Shown here one piece after another: positions 30,957-44,000 of a DNA stretch of 64,000 bases. Position 1 is the stretch's first letter, and each line of letters begins with the position of its first letter. The position numbers and the translations under genes were made by a program. The DNA is from Haliotis asinina (taxonomy: Eukaryota > Mollusca > Gastropoda > Lepetellida > Haliotidae). The DNA is taken from the NCBI RefSeq assembly GCF_037392515.1, contig NC_090295.1, positions 21,902,001 through 21,966,000 of the forward strand, given 5' to 3'. Under the pieces are notes generated by a model. That model did not search any database and was not told the origin of the DNA. It was given only the letters and a program-made list of their open reading frames with translations.

Positions 30957-33900
30957 TTACGCATAGCAGTAAGACGGTACTTCGAAGATGGAGATATCTT
31001 TGACACCAGGGAAGACATTGTTGTACGCCAGAACGCGAAGAGAGTCTCCTGGATAGTAAAAATACATTTCAGTACATTAGGTATATTCAGTAAATCACGG
31101 CGAGTAGTATACTGAACAGCAAAAGAGCACGTTTCGAAAAATCTGAAATCTCATGAAAGTAAGAGTTCATATATATGTCTTAAATTCAAAACACCCCCAA
31201 CCCCACCCCCAACTCCCACACACACAAAACAACTAGAGGCGGCATTACGTAGTTATTATCCCGATTTTGAAATTTCCCTTTTAAAGAAAGAATGTCCACA
31301 GAAACTAATCTTAAAGCCACATGGAGAATATAATTATATAGAGGCAACAATAAATTTGAGGGGCCTTTTTTTTTTTTATCTCAATTTGAACCTAGCGCTA
31401 TAACTACATAATGTTTGAGCTGTCACATCATAATGTGACAAACCTACTGATTACAGTGACCTTAACGATCTCAATCCTTTTCAAGCATCGTACAATCGGG
31501 GATATTACCGCTGCACTGTTCCAAGCGGGCGTCAGTGCTCGTTCACTCACTCGCTAACTCGTCCACTCACTCGCCCGTGAACTCCCATCCTTCGTCCAAC
31601 ACCACTTATATTCACAAATTCTTGACAGGGCGGTCTGGTAGTCTCGTAGTTAGAGCGTTCACTCGTAACGCCGAAGACCCGTGTTCGATCCCCTACATGA
31701 GCACAATGTGTGAAGCCCATTTGTGGTGTCTCCCACCGTCATATTGTTGGAATGTTGCCAAAGGCGGCGTAAAACCGCATTCACCCGCTTTTATTCTGAG
31801 CATGGGTATATATTGTGAAGCCCATTCCGAGTGTCCCTCACCGTGACATTGCTGGAATATTGCTCAAAAGCGGTGTACAACAAAATTCACTCACTCACTC
31901 ACTCATACTAACCTTGGCCGTAGCCCCCTACTATCGTAGTACTGATGATTGGTATACAATCTTTTGTGACGACAGCAATGACGTTCTTCTGCCTGCCGTC
32001 GGGGGTGGTGCTGTTGGTGATGTACGTCCTTCCATGTAGAGTGTCAACATCGAAGCCATAGAAGAGGGGACCCAGGGTCTTTGCGGTGCCTGAAATTAAA
32101 CATCGTTTTATGACAGGGCGCCATATGTAAACCATATATTGGATAGCATAAGCCTGCATCTGTACCAGTATTTATCGATTTTTTTTAACTTTGGAAACTG
32201 TACGGGAACCATCCTGTTTTCTGAATCACTCAAAACTATTTCAAGCATTTCACTGGTATAATATCTTGATATTTATTGAGCTAATGATATTTGTAAATCA
32301 TGCATTGGACAGCTGTTACATGTATCTGTACTATTATTCATTATACTTTGGAAAATGTACAGAGAGCATCAGGTACATATAGTACAAGTACATATAAGAA
32401 AACAGCTTGTTTTATGACAGATACGACCTTTTAAGGGACACTGACCCAGAGCAATTTGGACTGGTTGATGCTTTGTTATTATTTAGTTGACGGATTCAAA
32501 TAAATCAAGTGTGTGTGTTTTAACCACAAAGGTAACAGACATATTTTTACATGACGTTATTAAATTTAAAAAAATAATAATGAAAGCACTGAAATGGATA
32601 AAATTGGATCAGTCGTTATACCATCAACTCGTCAGAAAATCCGAAAAACGCTGCTGGGACACTACAGTGAGACAAGAACTGAAGGGGATATTTTCAAATA
32701 ACGGCATGTGATGCGCACCCTTCCTGATGTCCCACTGTTTAGGTTGAAGAAATTTTGCCAAAGTCGACAGTAGCATCACGGTCGTGAGAGCAGGGCCTGA
32801 CCAGCTAGCAGCTCGGATTCGTAATTAGATTGTTAGCGTGAAACATTAATCGCTCAGGATCAGCGCCCCTTTAAATATCTTGGGTAGAGGAGAATCGCCC
32901 AGACCGAACTGACTACGGTGTAAAACATTATGCATATGATTCTTATTCGCATCTTGTTATCTTTGACAAAACCAGATAATACGCTAGAGGGATTGGTACA
33001 TTCGAGAAGATGGCAGGTGACTGTATCATGTTAAGGGATGTACCCAAAGCGAATCATACAAGTTGTGCCGATTGCTGTGATATGCTCAGTTTCTATTTGA
33101 ATTCCGTAATTACGTAATACTAGATCATATATTCGAGATATCGGCACATGACAATGACGTGGCGGGGGTATTGGATAAAGCAAACGGTATCAACGATGAA
33201 AATGACCATATGATATGCAATGCATTCGCCCTTTTCAACTCTAATAATGTATTCGCCCTTTTCAACTCTAATAATGTATTCGCCCCTTTCAACTCTAATA
33301 ATGCATTTGCCTTTTTCAACTCTAATAATGTATCCGCCCTTTTCAACTGTAATAATGCATTCGCCCTTGTCAACTCTAATAATGTATTCGCCTTTTTCAA
33401 CTCTAATAATTTACATGTATTCGCGCTTTTCAACTCTAATAATGTATTCGCCCCTTTCAACTCTTATAATTTGGGAAATATCCACCTGCGATCAAAATTT
33501 TTTGAAGAATTCGAAATAAGCAGGCACATGTATATGCATTTACATAATGGAGCTGCTGTAACGGATAATAGCTCGATATATGGACACATTCGAAACAATG
33601 GAATTCGAGAAGAACTAATTTGGGAGTCCATTCATGTTAACCTCCAGCATGGTCAGTGATATCACTGATAGGTCAGCAGTGTTCCAGTTATATTACAGCC
33701 GCCTGGAACCATCGAGTCTGAACCAGACAAACAGGTGGTTGATTACGCGATGACAAAATATCAGTATGCATACTGAACAGAAAAAGAAACGTTATTTTCG
33801 AATAAATGAAATTTCATTGGAGTAAGCATTCGTGTTGTCTATTCTGTGCAAAAACATGACATGAGTTGCGTTTCTTTTGCTGTTCAGAATAATTCCAGAA

Positions 33901-36010
33901 TGCCCTGCGGCTTCAGTTGACTTTGGAAACACGCAATTATCTACCCTGTCCGGAGTATCACGGAGGGATTTGTAAACAGAACATTCAAACATTAAAAATT
34001 GACATACTTGGAACACAAACATTCTCCTGGTCATCGAACCTTCCTTGAGTGGGGAATGTTGAACATGTGCGTGCCTCGGCATCAATTTTGTAGGCAGTTC
34101 TCTGCGGAAAAAAATCATTTCTAATCAAGATTTATACAAGTCATGTGATCTCATTTAATACATGTATAATCCAGTCATTTTGTTCAGTGCTGAAGGTTCC
34201 AGCCTCCTTTCACAAATCAAAAAGAGATTGTAAGTTACTAAGGTTAATCTTTATGCAGTGTTAAAGAATTTGAGTTAAGGTTAACATCAGTAAAGGCGGC
34301 TTCGTGAAAGGAGCCTCAGGATGATTGTTCATAGGTGCCTTCACACATTCACATAATGGGAGCAGGGCATAGATCTTCGGAGGTTAAGATGGTCGTGAGT
34401 GAAATACATTAACTTACGACTGTCTTAGCGCTAAGAGAACCTGGAAAACCTAGGCCTAGGACCGTTAATCGCCTCTTAAAGCAAGCATGGTCTGCTGAAG
34501 ATCAATTCTAACCAGGATCTTCATGGCTCGGGTGACAGGTTTGCGTTGAGATGGAGTTCATGACATCGTGGAATAATTAAAAAAGGGACAAGGGATTAAT
34601 GAATATATCTAAAACGTTTTGCAGCGGGAGTCGAGCCGCGAAGTAATGGTACATGAAACTAGTCCACTCAGCTAACCTGCAACAGTTAAACATGGAAATA
34701 CCCTTCGACAACTCTCTCCTACCTTCTTGTAGTCGTAGATTGTTCTCCTGATACCATAGAAATTGGTTTCGATACGGTCCTCGCCGACTACGTATCTTTT
34801 GTTGGGAGAATCCCAGACGAAGTAATACAAGCCCTGAATGAAAACAAAAAGCAAATAGGAATCTTTTTGCATTGTCAACGTTGAAAAAATAGTATTTGGG
34901 GTTTAAAAAATTGTTCTAGAAAAAATGGAATACAATATGATTTTCAAAACAGCTAAAACGATAAAGGAAAACTAGTTGTGCCGTAACAAACTGCGGAAAG
35001 AAGATTGTTGTGTTGGCCTTTTTAGCAGTAAAAGATCAGTTGAGTCTTTGAAACAGTCACTCATGAAGTTACAGCTCGAAAGAAATGAAAAGGCTAGATT
35101 ACACTTATTCTATGTGGCAACAGCTATGAACGATTAGAATAGAATAGAATAGCAGGTACACTAATTCTACTTTTGACTAGATGAGTGGGTGAGTTAGTTT
35201 GGTTTCACGCCGCACTCAGCAATATTTCATCCGTGTGGCGGCGGTCTGTAAATAATAGAGTCTCGACCAGACAATACAGTGATCAACATCATGAGCATCG
35301 ATCTACGAACTTGGAATAGCATGACATATGTCGACGATTATTATTATGTTTACAGATTAAGATAAATTTGCAGCAGAGAGGGTTCTGACGATCCTGGCAT
35401 TATCATTATAATACGATATAGACAGCACTGTACTTTCAAGTGTAGGGAACTGGTTGAAATCTCACAACTGATGAGTGGTTCATTATCGAAGAACAATCAT
35501 CGAAAAACATGGTTAGCGTCATTTTCAAGATTTTCTTTTTCAAGCTGTTGTTGCAGATTTGTATGACGCACATTTGATTTGCAAACTTAACATCGGATGT
35601 AAAATGATACAACTCGCTACTAACGTGATGACTCATATATCATGAAGATTAGCGTCCCGGAGCCTTCAAGAAAGATGCATTCATGGCGGTCCAGTAAGTG
35701 AGTTTTCTTAGAATTAATCATGTTTCAGATATCTTAAATAATGTGTGTATCAAACACTAAAACATTAGTTCAAAAATCGTGTTTGTTCGATTACGAGAAA
35801 ACGAGGTCGATTCCTTGGTCGCCTGGTCACTGGCACCAGTCTTCGATTATTTCAATGAATCGGAACACCTCTAGAACTTACTCTATAAGTGGTTGTTGAG
35901 TTGGTGAAGGTGACATCTTGGTTCGCAGAGAATCGCGAGGGAGCACAACACAAGTAGCTGCTGCCAACTGCGGACAAAGCAGCAAGGACAAGTGATACTT
36001 GGAGGATCAT
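30957..36010 (-). CDS. Ependymin-related secreted protein, copy A
   Basis: Secreted glycoprotein of the ependymin-related (EPDR/MERP) family. In vertebrates the family is linked to extracellular calcium and lipid binding; molluscan members have been reported from abalone. Exons in transcript order: 36010-35882, 34833-34723, 34101-34008, 32089-31913, 31048-30957; phases 0,0,1,1; 603 nt, 200 aa. The ATG at 36010 opens a signal peptide (MILQVSLVLAALSAVGSS) followed by a Cys pair. Family features: LYYFVWD, DRIETNF, IYDYKK, YKIDAEARTC, VCVPS, LGPLFYGFD, and the C-terminal AYNNVFPGVKDISIF ending in SYCYA. There are six cysteines in the mature protein and N-glycosylation sites at NST in exons 1 and 4. 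The frame extends upstream of the ATG only from a TTG and without another ATG. A TATA box lies about 85 bp upstream of the ATG. A spliced 3' UTR exon follows at 30085. The gene lies inside the left unit of the 10-kb tandem duplication. Confidence 0.9.
31628..31906 (+). mobile_element. SINE family A plus a second A tail, next to copy A exon 4
   Basis: Full copy 31628-31790 (CGAAGACCCGTGTTCGATCC), then a second body and tail to 31906 (GACATTGCTGGAATATTGCT, CACTCACTCACTCACTC). The donor of exon 4 at 31912 (minus strand) follows within a few bases. Confidence 0.82.
33228..33470 (+). repeat. 27-bp minisatellite in intron 3 of copy A, nine units
   Basis: Unit CGCCCTTTTCAACTCTAATA plus ATGTATT. Frames on both strands remain open because 27 is divisible by three. 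Lies between coding exons 3 and 4 on the opposite strand. Confidence 0.92.
33670..33755 (-). mobile_element. SINE family B remnant in copy A intron 3
   Basis: GTGTTCCAGTTATATTACAG and ATCGAGTCTGAACCAGACAA; duplicate at about 43802-43887. Confidence 0.55.
34196..34320. mobile_element. MITE-like inverted repeat in copy A intron 2/3 region
   Basis: CTCCTTTCACAAA near the left end and GTGAAAGGAG near the right end, with TTAAGGTTAA-like inner segments. Its duplicate is at 44331-44455. Confidence 0.45.
35186..35335 (-). mobile_element. SINE family B, 3' half, in copy A intron 1
   Basis: GGTTTCACGCCGCACTCAGC, GGCGGCGGTCTGTAAATAAT, GATCAACATCATGAGCATCG. Duplicate at 45321-45470. Confidence 0.82.
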
Positions 36011-36092
36011 TCTGGAAGGTCGTGACTGGAGATCTGCCTGTGCCGAGTTCTCTGCCAAAGTCGTCCTTACGAACAGAACTGGATGTTTGCCC

Positions 36093-36121
36093 CTTTATAT
36101 GTGCACAGACAGCATCACGTG
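36093..36121 (-). promoter_or_regulatory. Promoter of ependymin-related copy A: TATA box and CACGTG
   Basis: Minus-strand TATAAAG at 36099-36093 and CACGTG (an E-box palindrome within TCACGTGACG) at 36116-36121, upstream of the TATA box. The same pair at similar spacing precedes copies B and C, where the rest of the upstream DNA of C has diverged. This suggests a shared basic helix-loop-helix type input; the factor is unknown. Confidence 0.65.
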
Positions 36122-36843
36122 ACGCGGCTTAGGAGACAGATGACACATTTATGTATTCTGAAAAAAGAAACCAAACAGAATTTGTGTATAATAATTTAGT
36201 TTGTTGAAGATGAAGTAAATTTGATGGTACCGTGATAAATTACTTATGTAAAACTGACTTGACATTCATGTCACATAACAAAGGAACCCACTGTTAAGAG
36301 ACAAGGAGATGTCTTGAGTAACCTATGTTTTATATGACCGATATCACGGTGGGGAGCGCGGGGCATTGTTGATAGTCTAACACTGTAGTATTAACATAAA
36401 ATGTAAGAAAATAAAATGTTTAAAATGTGTTTTCATTTAGACTTGATCTCGTTACTATATGGCTTGAATAATGCCGATGTGACGTAAAATGCACTGATAT
36501 AAATCCAAAGCAAACACTTGTTTCTCATCTCCTATCGACCCTATTTGTCTATCCCATTACACCTTTTTAAATAATGTTTACTCTCAAATTTCGATTCTTT
36601 TCACGGATATTTAGATGCCTCTCCAAATTATTAATTTTGTTTCAAAATGTACAAGGGGTACGGCTATAGGGGTCAAATGTTGAAACAGACATTCGATTAC
36701 AATTTTCCCTTTCTGTTTTGGATTCTGTTCATTGCCCCCTTGTTTATCGCAGGGGACACTGCAAATACATTTCAACCATGATCACGTCAATAAAACACAT
36801 GTCTATCCAGTGGAACATTTCCTATTCCTATGGTTTCGGAGTA

Positions 36844-36982
36844 TGAGTGAGTGAGTATGGTTTTTACGCCGTTTTAAAGCACTATTCCCTTACGATCACA
36901 CCAGAAATGGGCTTCGGACGTTGTACGTATGTAGGGAATCGAACCCGTGTCTTTAAACCAACATGCTACCCCATCGTCCTTT
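36844..36982 (-). mobile_element. SINE family A upstream of copy A
   Basis: GAGTGAGTGAGTATGGTTTT, CCAGAAATGGGCTTCGGACG, GGGAATCGAACCCGTGTC. Duplicate at 46979-47117. Confidence 0.8.
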
Positions 36983-37474
36983 CGGTGGCTTGGATATTCG
37001 GTCTTAATATCAGTCATTGGCCTGTTTGTTCAAGACTCGACATGGGGTCGTTAAGTAGCTAAATATTCAACTGTGTGGTGATAAACAATTGTAACATCCG
37101 GTGACATTTTACATGCAACGTTTGGATCTTTAGTTAGCTACATCAGGTATATATGTGTTGCAAGGAGACAATGGTTAACAGGACTGTGAAATTAAGTCGT
37201 TAAGGGGTGTTTTAATCTATATTTTATGAAAGTCTCAAGGTTAAGATTTATATATTGAATAAGTATTAGACTGTACATGAATTATTACATGAGAATTAGA
37301 GAAACTGTTTTACGATAATATTCATCTGTTATTGTTTCCGCTTGAGCAGATAGATACATTACGTCTTAGGTCCAAAGACCAATGGCTGAGTAACTCATGC
37401 CGAAAGGCATTGCAATACAAATGTTCCAAATATTTGACAAAATATGCGAATAATAGATAGAAGGTGACGTTGAA

Positions 37475-37770
37475 TATCTGTGACAATATCCGGCATGCTA
37501 ACACAAATTACTCATCTCGATACATCACACATAAAGTATGTGACGTTTCATTTTTGTGACAATATCGGGCATAATATCAACCATACGACACCACGATGTA
37601 ACACACATAAAGTAGGTGACGTTGAACAGACAAACAACACCTCGATGTATCACACATAAAGTAGATGGCGTTGAATATCTGTGACAATATCGGGCGTAAT
37701 ATCAGGAAGGTGAAACCTAAATCTCTCACAAATAACTGGGGTGTGACTTTGAATGTCTAGGACAATATCG
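37475..37770 (+). repeat. Degenerate direct repeats, left unit
   Basis: CACATAAAGTA..TGACGTT and TGTGACAATATC.GGC recur three to four times at uneven spacing. Intergenic, 5' of copy A; duplicated at about 47610-47905. Confidence 0.6.
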
Positions 37771-37785
37771 GGCAAAACAGGACTG

Positions 37786-37872
37786 CACACACTGTACCCA
37801 TGTGAAGAATCGAACCCGGACCTTCGGCGTGACGAACGCACGCTTTAACCGCCAGGCTAACCCACCGCCCCA
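37786..37872 (-). mobile_element. SINE family A head fragment
   Basis: Box B GGGTTCGATTCTTCACATG and box A region on the minus strand, ending in GGGGCGGTGGG; body absent. Duplicate at about 47921-48007. Confidence 0.7.
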
Positions 37873-38759
37873 GGCAGGAGATACGTGGTTACATCACAAG
37901 TGACGTTTGTAAGGGTGAATTAAATAGCGTTCTTCAGTCCGGTTTGACAAAATGGATGCAAATAGTCAAGACGTGTTGAAATAAATGTTGGTGAATGTAT
38001 TACGCAAAGAACACAAGGCCGTTCACAAGCAATAGCTCACTTAAGACAAGAGTGGGCACTTATAAATTCACTTGTACCAGTTTCGCATCCGGGTGCGAAA
38101 ACAAATAGTCCCTGTTCCATTCTTTACTTTATAACCTCAATAATAATTTCAAGAAGAGTGATAAAGTATATCTTGGCCTAAATTTCATGAACCTTGCCAG
38201 ATATGTATATTAATAATAATTTTCATCTTCCCTTGATGGTAGCATTGTTGGAGACTCTTAATTCATTTCCTCTGATCCACCCCGCCCTGTAATAAATTAC
38301 CTGTTCATTTTGAGGATGAGATATAGCGACAGCAAGATTTCAGATGTCTCAAGAAGCGAATCTGGAATACATTTCACCTCCTAATACATATCGTCACTTG
38401 TGGAGCACACGTGGAAATTTTATTGGACAGATTTGAGGACCCAGTTTGAAACCCCGAAATGACTTAATAAAGACAAATTTAATACGCCCACAAGTAACAT
38501 GCTTTAGCGTTTGTTTCGCCGATGTGTGAAAGCCAGTATGTCGAACATAGGGATTAGCGGCAATTTCTTATAATCCACAATCGTTTTCTTTCATGTACTA
38601 AAACAATTCTTTTCGTCATAATTGTTAGCTTGCTTCTGTAACAATAATGCTCAAGCTTAAATGTTCTGTTAGCATCAAGCAAGACAGAAATTGATTTTAC
38701 TTCAATTCATTGGCATGGAAAAGATATAATTTTATAATAAAAACTTAATTGTTTCTTGT

Positions 38760-38962
38760 CAGCTGCTTAACGACGTTATGCCAGTTGTACGACGGCGGTC
38801 AGTAAATAATCAGATAGTCCGGGTGATCAACTCCATGAGCAACTATCTACGCAGTTTGGATAAGATGACATGTGTCAACCAAGTCAGCGAGTTTGTGACC
38901 ACCTGGTCCTCTTAGTCGTGTTATACGAAAAACAAGGAATGCTGTATACCAATTCTACCTGT
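38760..38962 (-). mobile_element. SINE family B in the intergenic part of the left unit
   Basis: GACGGCGGTCAGTAAATAAT, CATGTGTCAACCAAGTCAGC, GACCACCTGGTCCTCTTAGT. Duplicate at about 48895-49097. The rest of 36.13-39.05 kb shows no gene. Confidence 0.72.
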
Positions 38963-39057
38963 TTTCGTTGTTTCATATACATGTGTAGTAGAGCTGTGAA
39001 GATGTTGTCTGGATGTTATACCAATTCCATATGAGTCATTATTATGGAAATGCCCAT

Positions 39058-39145
39058 CAATAAATAAATAAATAAACAAATAAATAAATAAATAAATAAA
39101 TTAGCAAGCAAGCAAGCAAGCAAGCAAGCAAATAAAGAAATAAAT
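39058..39145 (+). repeat. (TAAA)n(GCAA)n microsatellite, left unit
   Basis: TAAA units followed by seven or so GCAA units. Confidence 0.85.
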
Positions 39146-39289
39146 GCATTGGCTACAGCTCTATGTATAGAGAGGAATGTATGTACTTCGAAACTTCACT
39201 GCGTCATATCATGACACGTTGTGAGATAACACGTGTTGTTACCAAGCGTGTTGGCAATAAGGGAGTAAAACTGCATCTGATTACCCCCG

Positions 39290-39480
39290 AGACGATACTT
39301 GTTCTTACTATGTCTGTCGGCATTAAGGAATAAAGTGGAAGTTTTTAGTTCTGAGACGATACTTGTTGTTACTATGTCTGTCGGCATTAAGGAATAAAGT
39401 GGAAGTTTTTAGTTCTGAGACGATACTTGTTGTTACTATGTCTGTCGGCATTAAGGAATAAAGTGGAAGTTTTTAGTTGC
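39290..39480 (+). repeat. 64-bp minisatellite, three units (left unit)
   Basis: Unit GGCATTAAGGAATAAAGTGG ... CTGAGACGATACTTGTTGTT. Compare 49440-50135. Confidence 0.88.
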
Positions 39481-40212
39481 CATCTTGTGGTGTGTATTGA
39501 AGGAATTGCGTGGCGTAAAAACCCCTTTCCACTTGCCCAGAATGTTATGAAACGAATTGCTGTTATGCAACAAATTGTACTTTAATCGTTGTGCCTTGAC
39601 CCATGAAATGTGTGTGCGAAGTGTCATCTCTTGGTTTCAAATGCCCCCATTTACATTTGTTTAATAGACAGAAAACATAGAAATATTTTCCCCGTAGCTT
39701 GTGTGTACTAACTTACCTAATATAACAATGTTGAGTTAAAAATACGAATACAACGATACTTGTCCGACTGTATCATTTGTTGACTTATGCAAGCTTGGAA
39801 ATTCAAATTAAGATCTGGTTTTTGAACCTATTTTTCCATAAACGGAAGCAGGGAGGCGAATATTTAAAAAAAAACAACTCGAAAGCATTTAATTTTAATT
39901 TGATTTAATAAACGTGCATTTAATTTGCGTTGAAAACCCTGATTCGACAAGAGGACATATATAATCATCTTAATCATCTAACGCCTTGAGATTGTACTAG
40001 TTGATATGCACTCTGTAAATATCCTATAATATGGGAAACTAATGTGGTTTTGACGAATACCATCGGTTAATCATCAGATCAATAACAGGATTGATCAGAG
40101 TTGATCAGGATCCCGAAATGAATCTGGCATGTTTCAAATTGTTTGTTTTTGACAAAAAAAAAAGAAAAAAAAGAAAAAAAAAAGAATTAGGAAAAGCAAA
40201 GACACACATGTT

Positions 40213-40314
40213 TTCTGAATTTCAAGTTTTATTAACCCCGTCATGAATATCTTGCAAAGATACACAGTTTTACAGTGCCGTGACGAAGTACATCCTTTTC
40301 TCATCAGCAATGTT
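40213..40314 (-). other. Spliced 3' UTR exon of ependymin-related copy B
   Basis: Duplicate of the copy A exon: acceptor at 40317-40315, AATAAA (minus strand) at 40233-40228. The 3' end is estimated from the signal. Confidence 0.7.
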
Positions 40315-40609
40315 CTGAAACGGAACAGAAAACAAATACAGTTGATGTTGTATGTTTGCTGGTGAAGTCGCGGATGATCATAAAGTGGCCAAAGGATTTT
40401 TAAAATGTAACCTTGTATCACACTTACTCGCATTAATGTGTCTGATTTCATGTTATAGAATTATGATGATAATACTCATGAAATGAAGCAAAGAAAAAAC
40501 TATTACCAGAAAATGTTCGTTGCTATGGCAATGAGTGGAAACTTTAATTTTGATGTGCCATTAACAGCCAGTGTTTAATGTTATGCCACTGAAAAATTAG
40601 CGTGTAATG

Positions 40610-40750
40610 TGAATTGTGACAATGAGTAAAATGATTATGTTTGGCGCTGGCCGTGGCATTGAGCGACCAGTTAGTGTGTAATGTGAATTGTGACAATGAG
40701 TAAAATGATTATGTTTGGCGTTGACTGTGGCATTGAGGGACCAGTTAAAT
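40610..40750 (+). repeat. 74-bp minisatellite in intron 5 of copy B, two units
   Basis: Same unit as 30390-30611, one fewer repeat. Confidence 0.82.
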
Positions 40751-41094
40751 GTTAACTGTGACAATGCGTAAACCTGTTATATTTTATTTGACCACTGAGT
40801 AAAAACTTAGTATGTTATGTTGATTATGCCCTTGAAAATATGATATCAGTTGGTGCTGGGTGAGTCAATGAGAAAAGAATTAGAATTTAATGTTAGCTGT
40901 GTCATGAAGGGAAAAGCTGGCATTTGATGGTCCAAAATGTTGCGTTGAAGAAAGTTAGTATTTGATGGTTAAAGTCATTTCGTTATACACGTAGTTAGTG
41001 TTTGGTGTTCAAAGTGGTTTCATTGAGCGGAAGGATAGTATTTGTTAATTTACTGAGACATTTGTGAAAGAAACACTTCAATGTACGTACAGAA

Positions 41095-44000
41095 TTACGC
41101 ATAGCAGTAAGACGGAACTTCGAAGATGGAGATATCTTTGACACCAGGGAAGACATTGTTGTACGCCAGAACGCGAAGAGAGTCTCCTGGATAGTAAAAA
41201 TACATTTCAGTACATTAGGTATATTCAGTAAATCACGGCGAGTAGTATACTGAACAGCAAAAAAGCACGTTTCGAAAAATCTGAAATCTCATGAAAGTAA
41301 GAGTTCATATATATGTCTTAAATTCAAAACACCCCCAACCCCACCCCCAACTCCCACACACACAAAACAACTAGAGGCGGCATTACGAAGTTATTATCCC
41401 GATTTTGAAATTTCCCTTTTAAAGAAAGAATGTCCACAGAAACTAATCTTAAAGCCACATGGAGAATATAATTATATAGAGGCAACAATAAATTTGAGGG
41501 GCCTTTTTTTTTTTTTATCTCAATTTGAACCTAGCGCTATAACTACATAATGTTTGAGCTGTCACATCATAATGTGACAAACCTACTGATTACAGTGACC
41601 TTAACGATCTCAATCCTTTTCAAGCATCGTACAATCGGGGATATTACCGCTGCACTGTTCCAAGCGGGCGTCAGTGCTCGTTCACTCACTCGCTAACTCG
41701 TCCACTCACTCGCCCGTGAACTCCCATCCTTCGTCCAACACCACTTATATTCAAAAATTCTTGACAGGGCGGTCTGGTAGCCTCGTAGTTAGAGCGTTCA
41801 CTCGTAACGCCGAAGACCCGTGTTCGATCCCCTACATGAGCACAATGTGTGAAGCCCACCGTCATATTGTTGGAATGTTGCCAAAGGCGGCGTAAAACCG
41901 CATTCACCCGCTTTTATTCTGAGCATGGGTATATATTGTGAAGCCCATTCCGAGTGTCCCTCACCGTGACATTGCTGGAATATTGCTCAAAAGCGGTGTA
42001 CAACTACATTCACTCACTCACTCACTCATACTAACCTTGGCCGTAGCCCCCTACTATCGTAGTACTGATGATAGGTATGCAATCTTTTGTGACGACAGCA
42101 ATGACGTTCTTCTGCCTGCCGTCGGGGGTGGTGCTGTTGGTGATGTACGTCCTTCCATGTAGAGTGTCAACATCGAAGCCATAGAAGAGGGGACCCAGGG
42201 TCTGAGCGGTGCCTGAGATTAAACATTGTTTTATGACAGGGCGCCATATGTAAACCATATATTGGATACATAAGCCTGCATCTGTACCAGTATTTATCGA
42301 TATTTTTTAACTTTCGAAAATGCACGGGAAACATCCTGTTTTCTGAATCACTCAAAACTATTTCAAGCATTTCACTGGTATAATATCTTGATATTTATTG
42401 AGCTAATGATATTTGTAAATCATGCATTGGACAGCTGTTACATGTATCTGTACTATTATTCATTATACTTTGGAAAATGTACGGAGAGCATCAGGTACAT
42501 ATAGTACAAGTACATATAAGAAAACAGCTTGTTTTATGACAGATACGACCTTTTAAGGGACACTGACTCGGAGCAATTTGGACTGGTTGTTGCTTTGTTA
42601 TTATTTAGTTGACGGATTCAAATAAATCAAGTGTGTGTGTTTTAACCACAAAGGTAACAGACATATTTTTACATGACGTTATTAAATTTAAAAAAATAAT
42701 AATGAAAGCACTGAAATGGATAAAATTGGATCAGTCGTTATACCATCAACTCGTCAGAAAATCCGAAAAACGCTGCTGGGACACTACAGTGAGACAAGAA
42801 CTGAAGGGGATATTTTCAAATAACGGCATGTGATGCGCACCCTTCCTGATGTCCCACTGTTTAGGTTGAAGAAATTTTGCCAAAGTCGACAGTAGCATCA
42901 CGGTCGTGAGAGCAGGGCCTGACCAGCTAGCAGCTCGGATTCGTAATTAGATTGTTAGCGTGAAACATTAATCGCTCAGGATCAGCGCCCCTTTAAATAT
43001 CTTGAGTAGAGGAGAATCGCCCAGACCGAACTGACTACGGTGTAAACCATTATGCATATGATTCTTATTCGCATCTTGTTATCTTTGACAAAACCAGATA
43101 ATACGCTAGAGGGATTGGTACATTCGAGAAGATGGCAGGTGACTGTATCATGTTAAGGGATGTACCCAAAGCGAATCATACAAGTTGTGCCGATTGCTGT
43201 GATATGCTCAGTTTCTATTTGAATTCCGTAATTACGTAATACTAGATCATATATTCGAGATATCGGCACATGACAATGACGTGGCGGGGGTATTGGATAA
43301 AGCAAACGGTATCAACGATGAAAATGACCATATGATATGCAATGCATTCGCCCTTTTCAACTCTAATAATGTATTCGCCCTTTTCAACTCTAATAATGAA
43401 TTCGCCCCTTTCAACTCTAATAATGCATTTGCCTTTTTCAACTCTAATAATGTATCCGCCCTTTTCAACTGTAATAATGCATTCGCCCTTGTCAACTCTA
43501 ATAATGTATTCGCCTTTTTCAACTCTAATAATTTACATGTATTCGCGCTTTTCAACTCTAATAATGTATTCGCCCCTTTCAACTCTTATAATTTGAGTTA
43601 TATATCCACCTGCGATCAAAATTTTATGAAGAATTCGAAATAAGCAGGCACATGTATATGTATTTACATAATGGAGCTGCTGTAACGGATAATAGCTCGA
43701 TATATGGACACATTCGAAACAATGGAATTCGAGAAGAACTAATTTGGGAGTCCATTCATGTTAACCTCCAGCATGGTCAGTGATATCACTGATAGGTCAG
43801 CAGTGTTCCAGTTATATTACAGCCGCCTGGAACCATCGAGTCTGAACCAGACAAACAGGTGCTTGATAACGCGATGACAAAATATCAGTATGCATACTGA
43901 ACAGAAAAAGAAACGTTATTTTCGAATAAATGAAATTTCATTGGAGTAAGCATTCGTGTTGTCTATTCTGTGCAAAAACATGACATGAGTTGCGTTTCTT

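Larger units (their letters stand above)
29865..39972 (+). repeat. Tandem segmental duplication, left unit
   Basis: About 10.1 kb repeated directly by 39973-50744. It contains the whole ependymin-related copy A with promoter, 3' UTR exon, SINEs and minisatellites. Over long stretches, such as 34.7-36.9 kb against 44.8-47.0 kb, only a handful of base differences per kilobase are visible. The left edge lies in a SINE tail around CTAACG, and the right edge follows ATAATCATCTTA. Confidence 0.93.

Noticed and set aside
33159-33659. Asn/Phe-rich frame of 166 codons and its copy at 43281-43643
   Set aside because: Built on a 27-bp tandem repeat in an intron; several frames on both strands are equally open.
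36011-36058. N-terminal extension LAENSAQADL upstream of MILQ in the ependymin-related genes
   Set aside because: It starts at TTG, not ATG, and a signal peptide begins directly at MILQ in all three copies.
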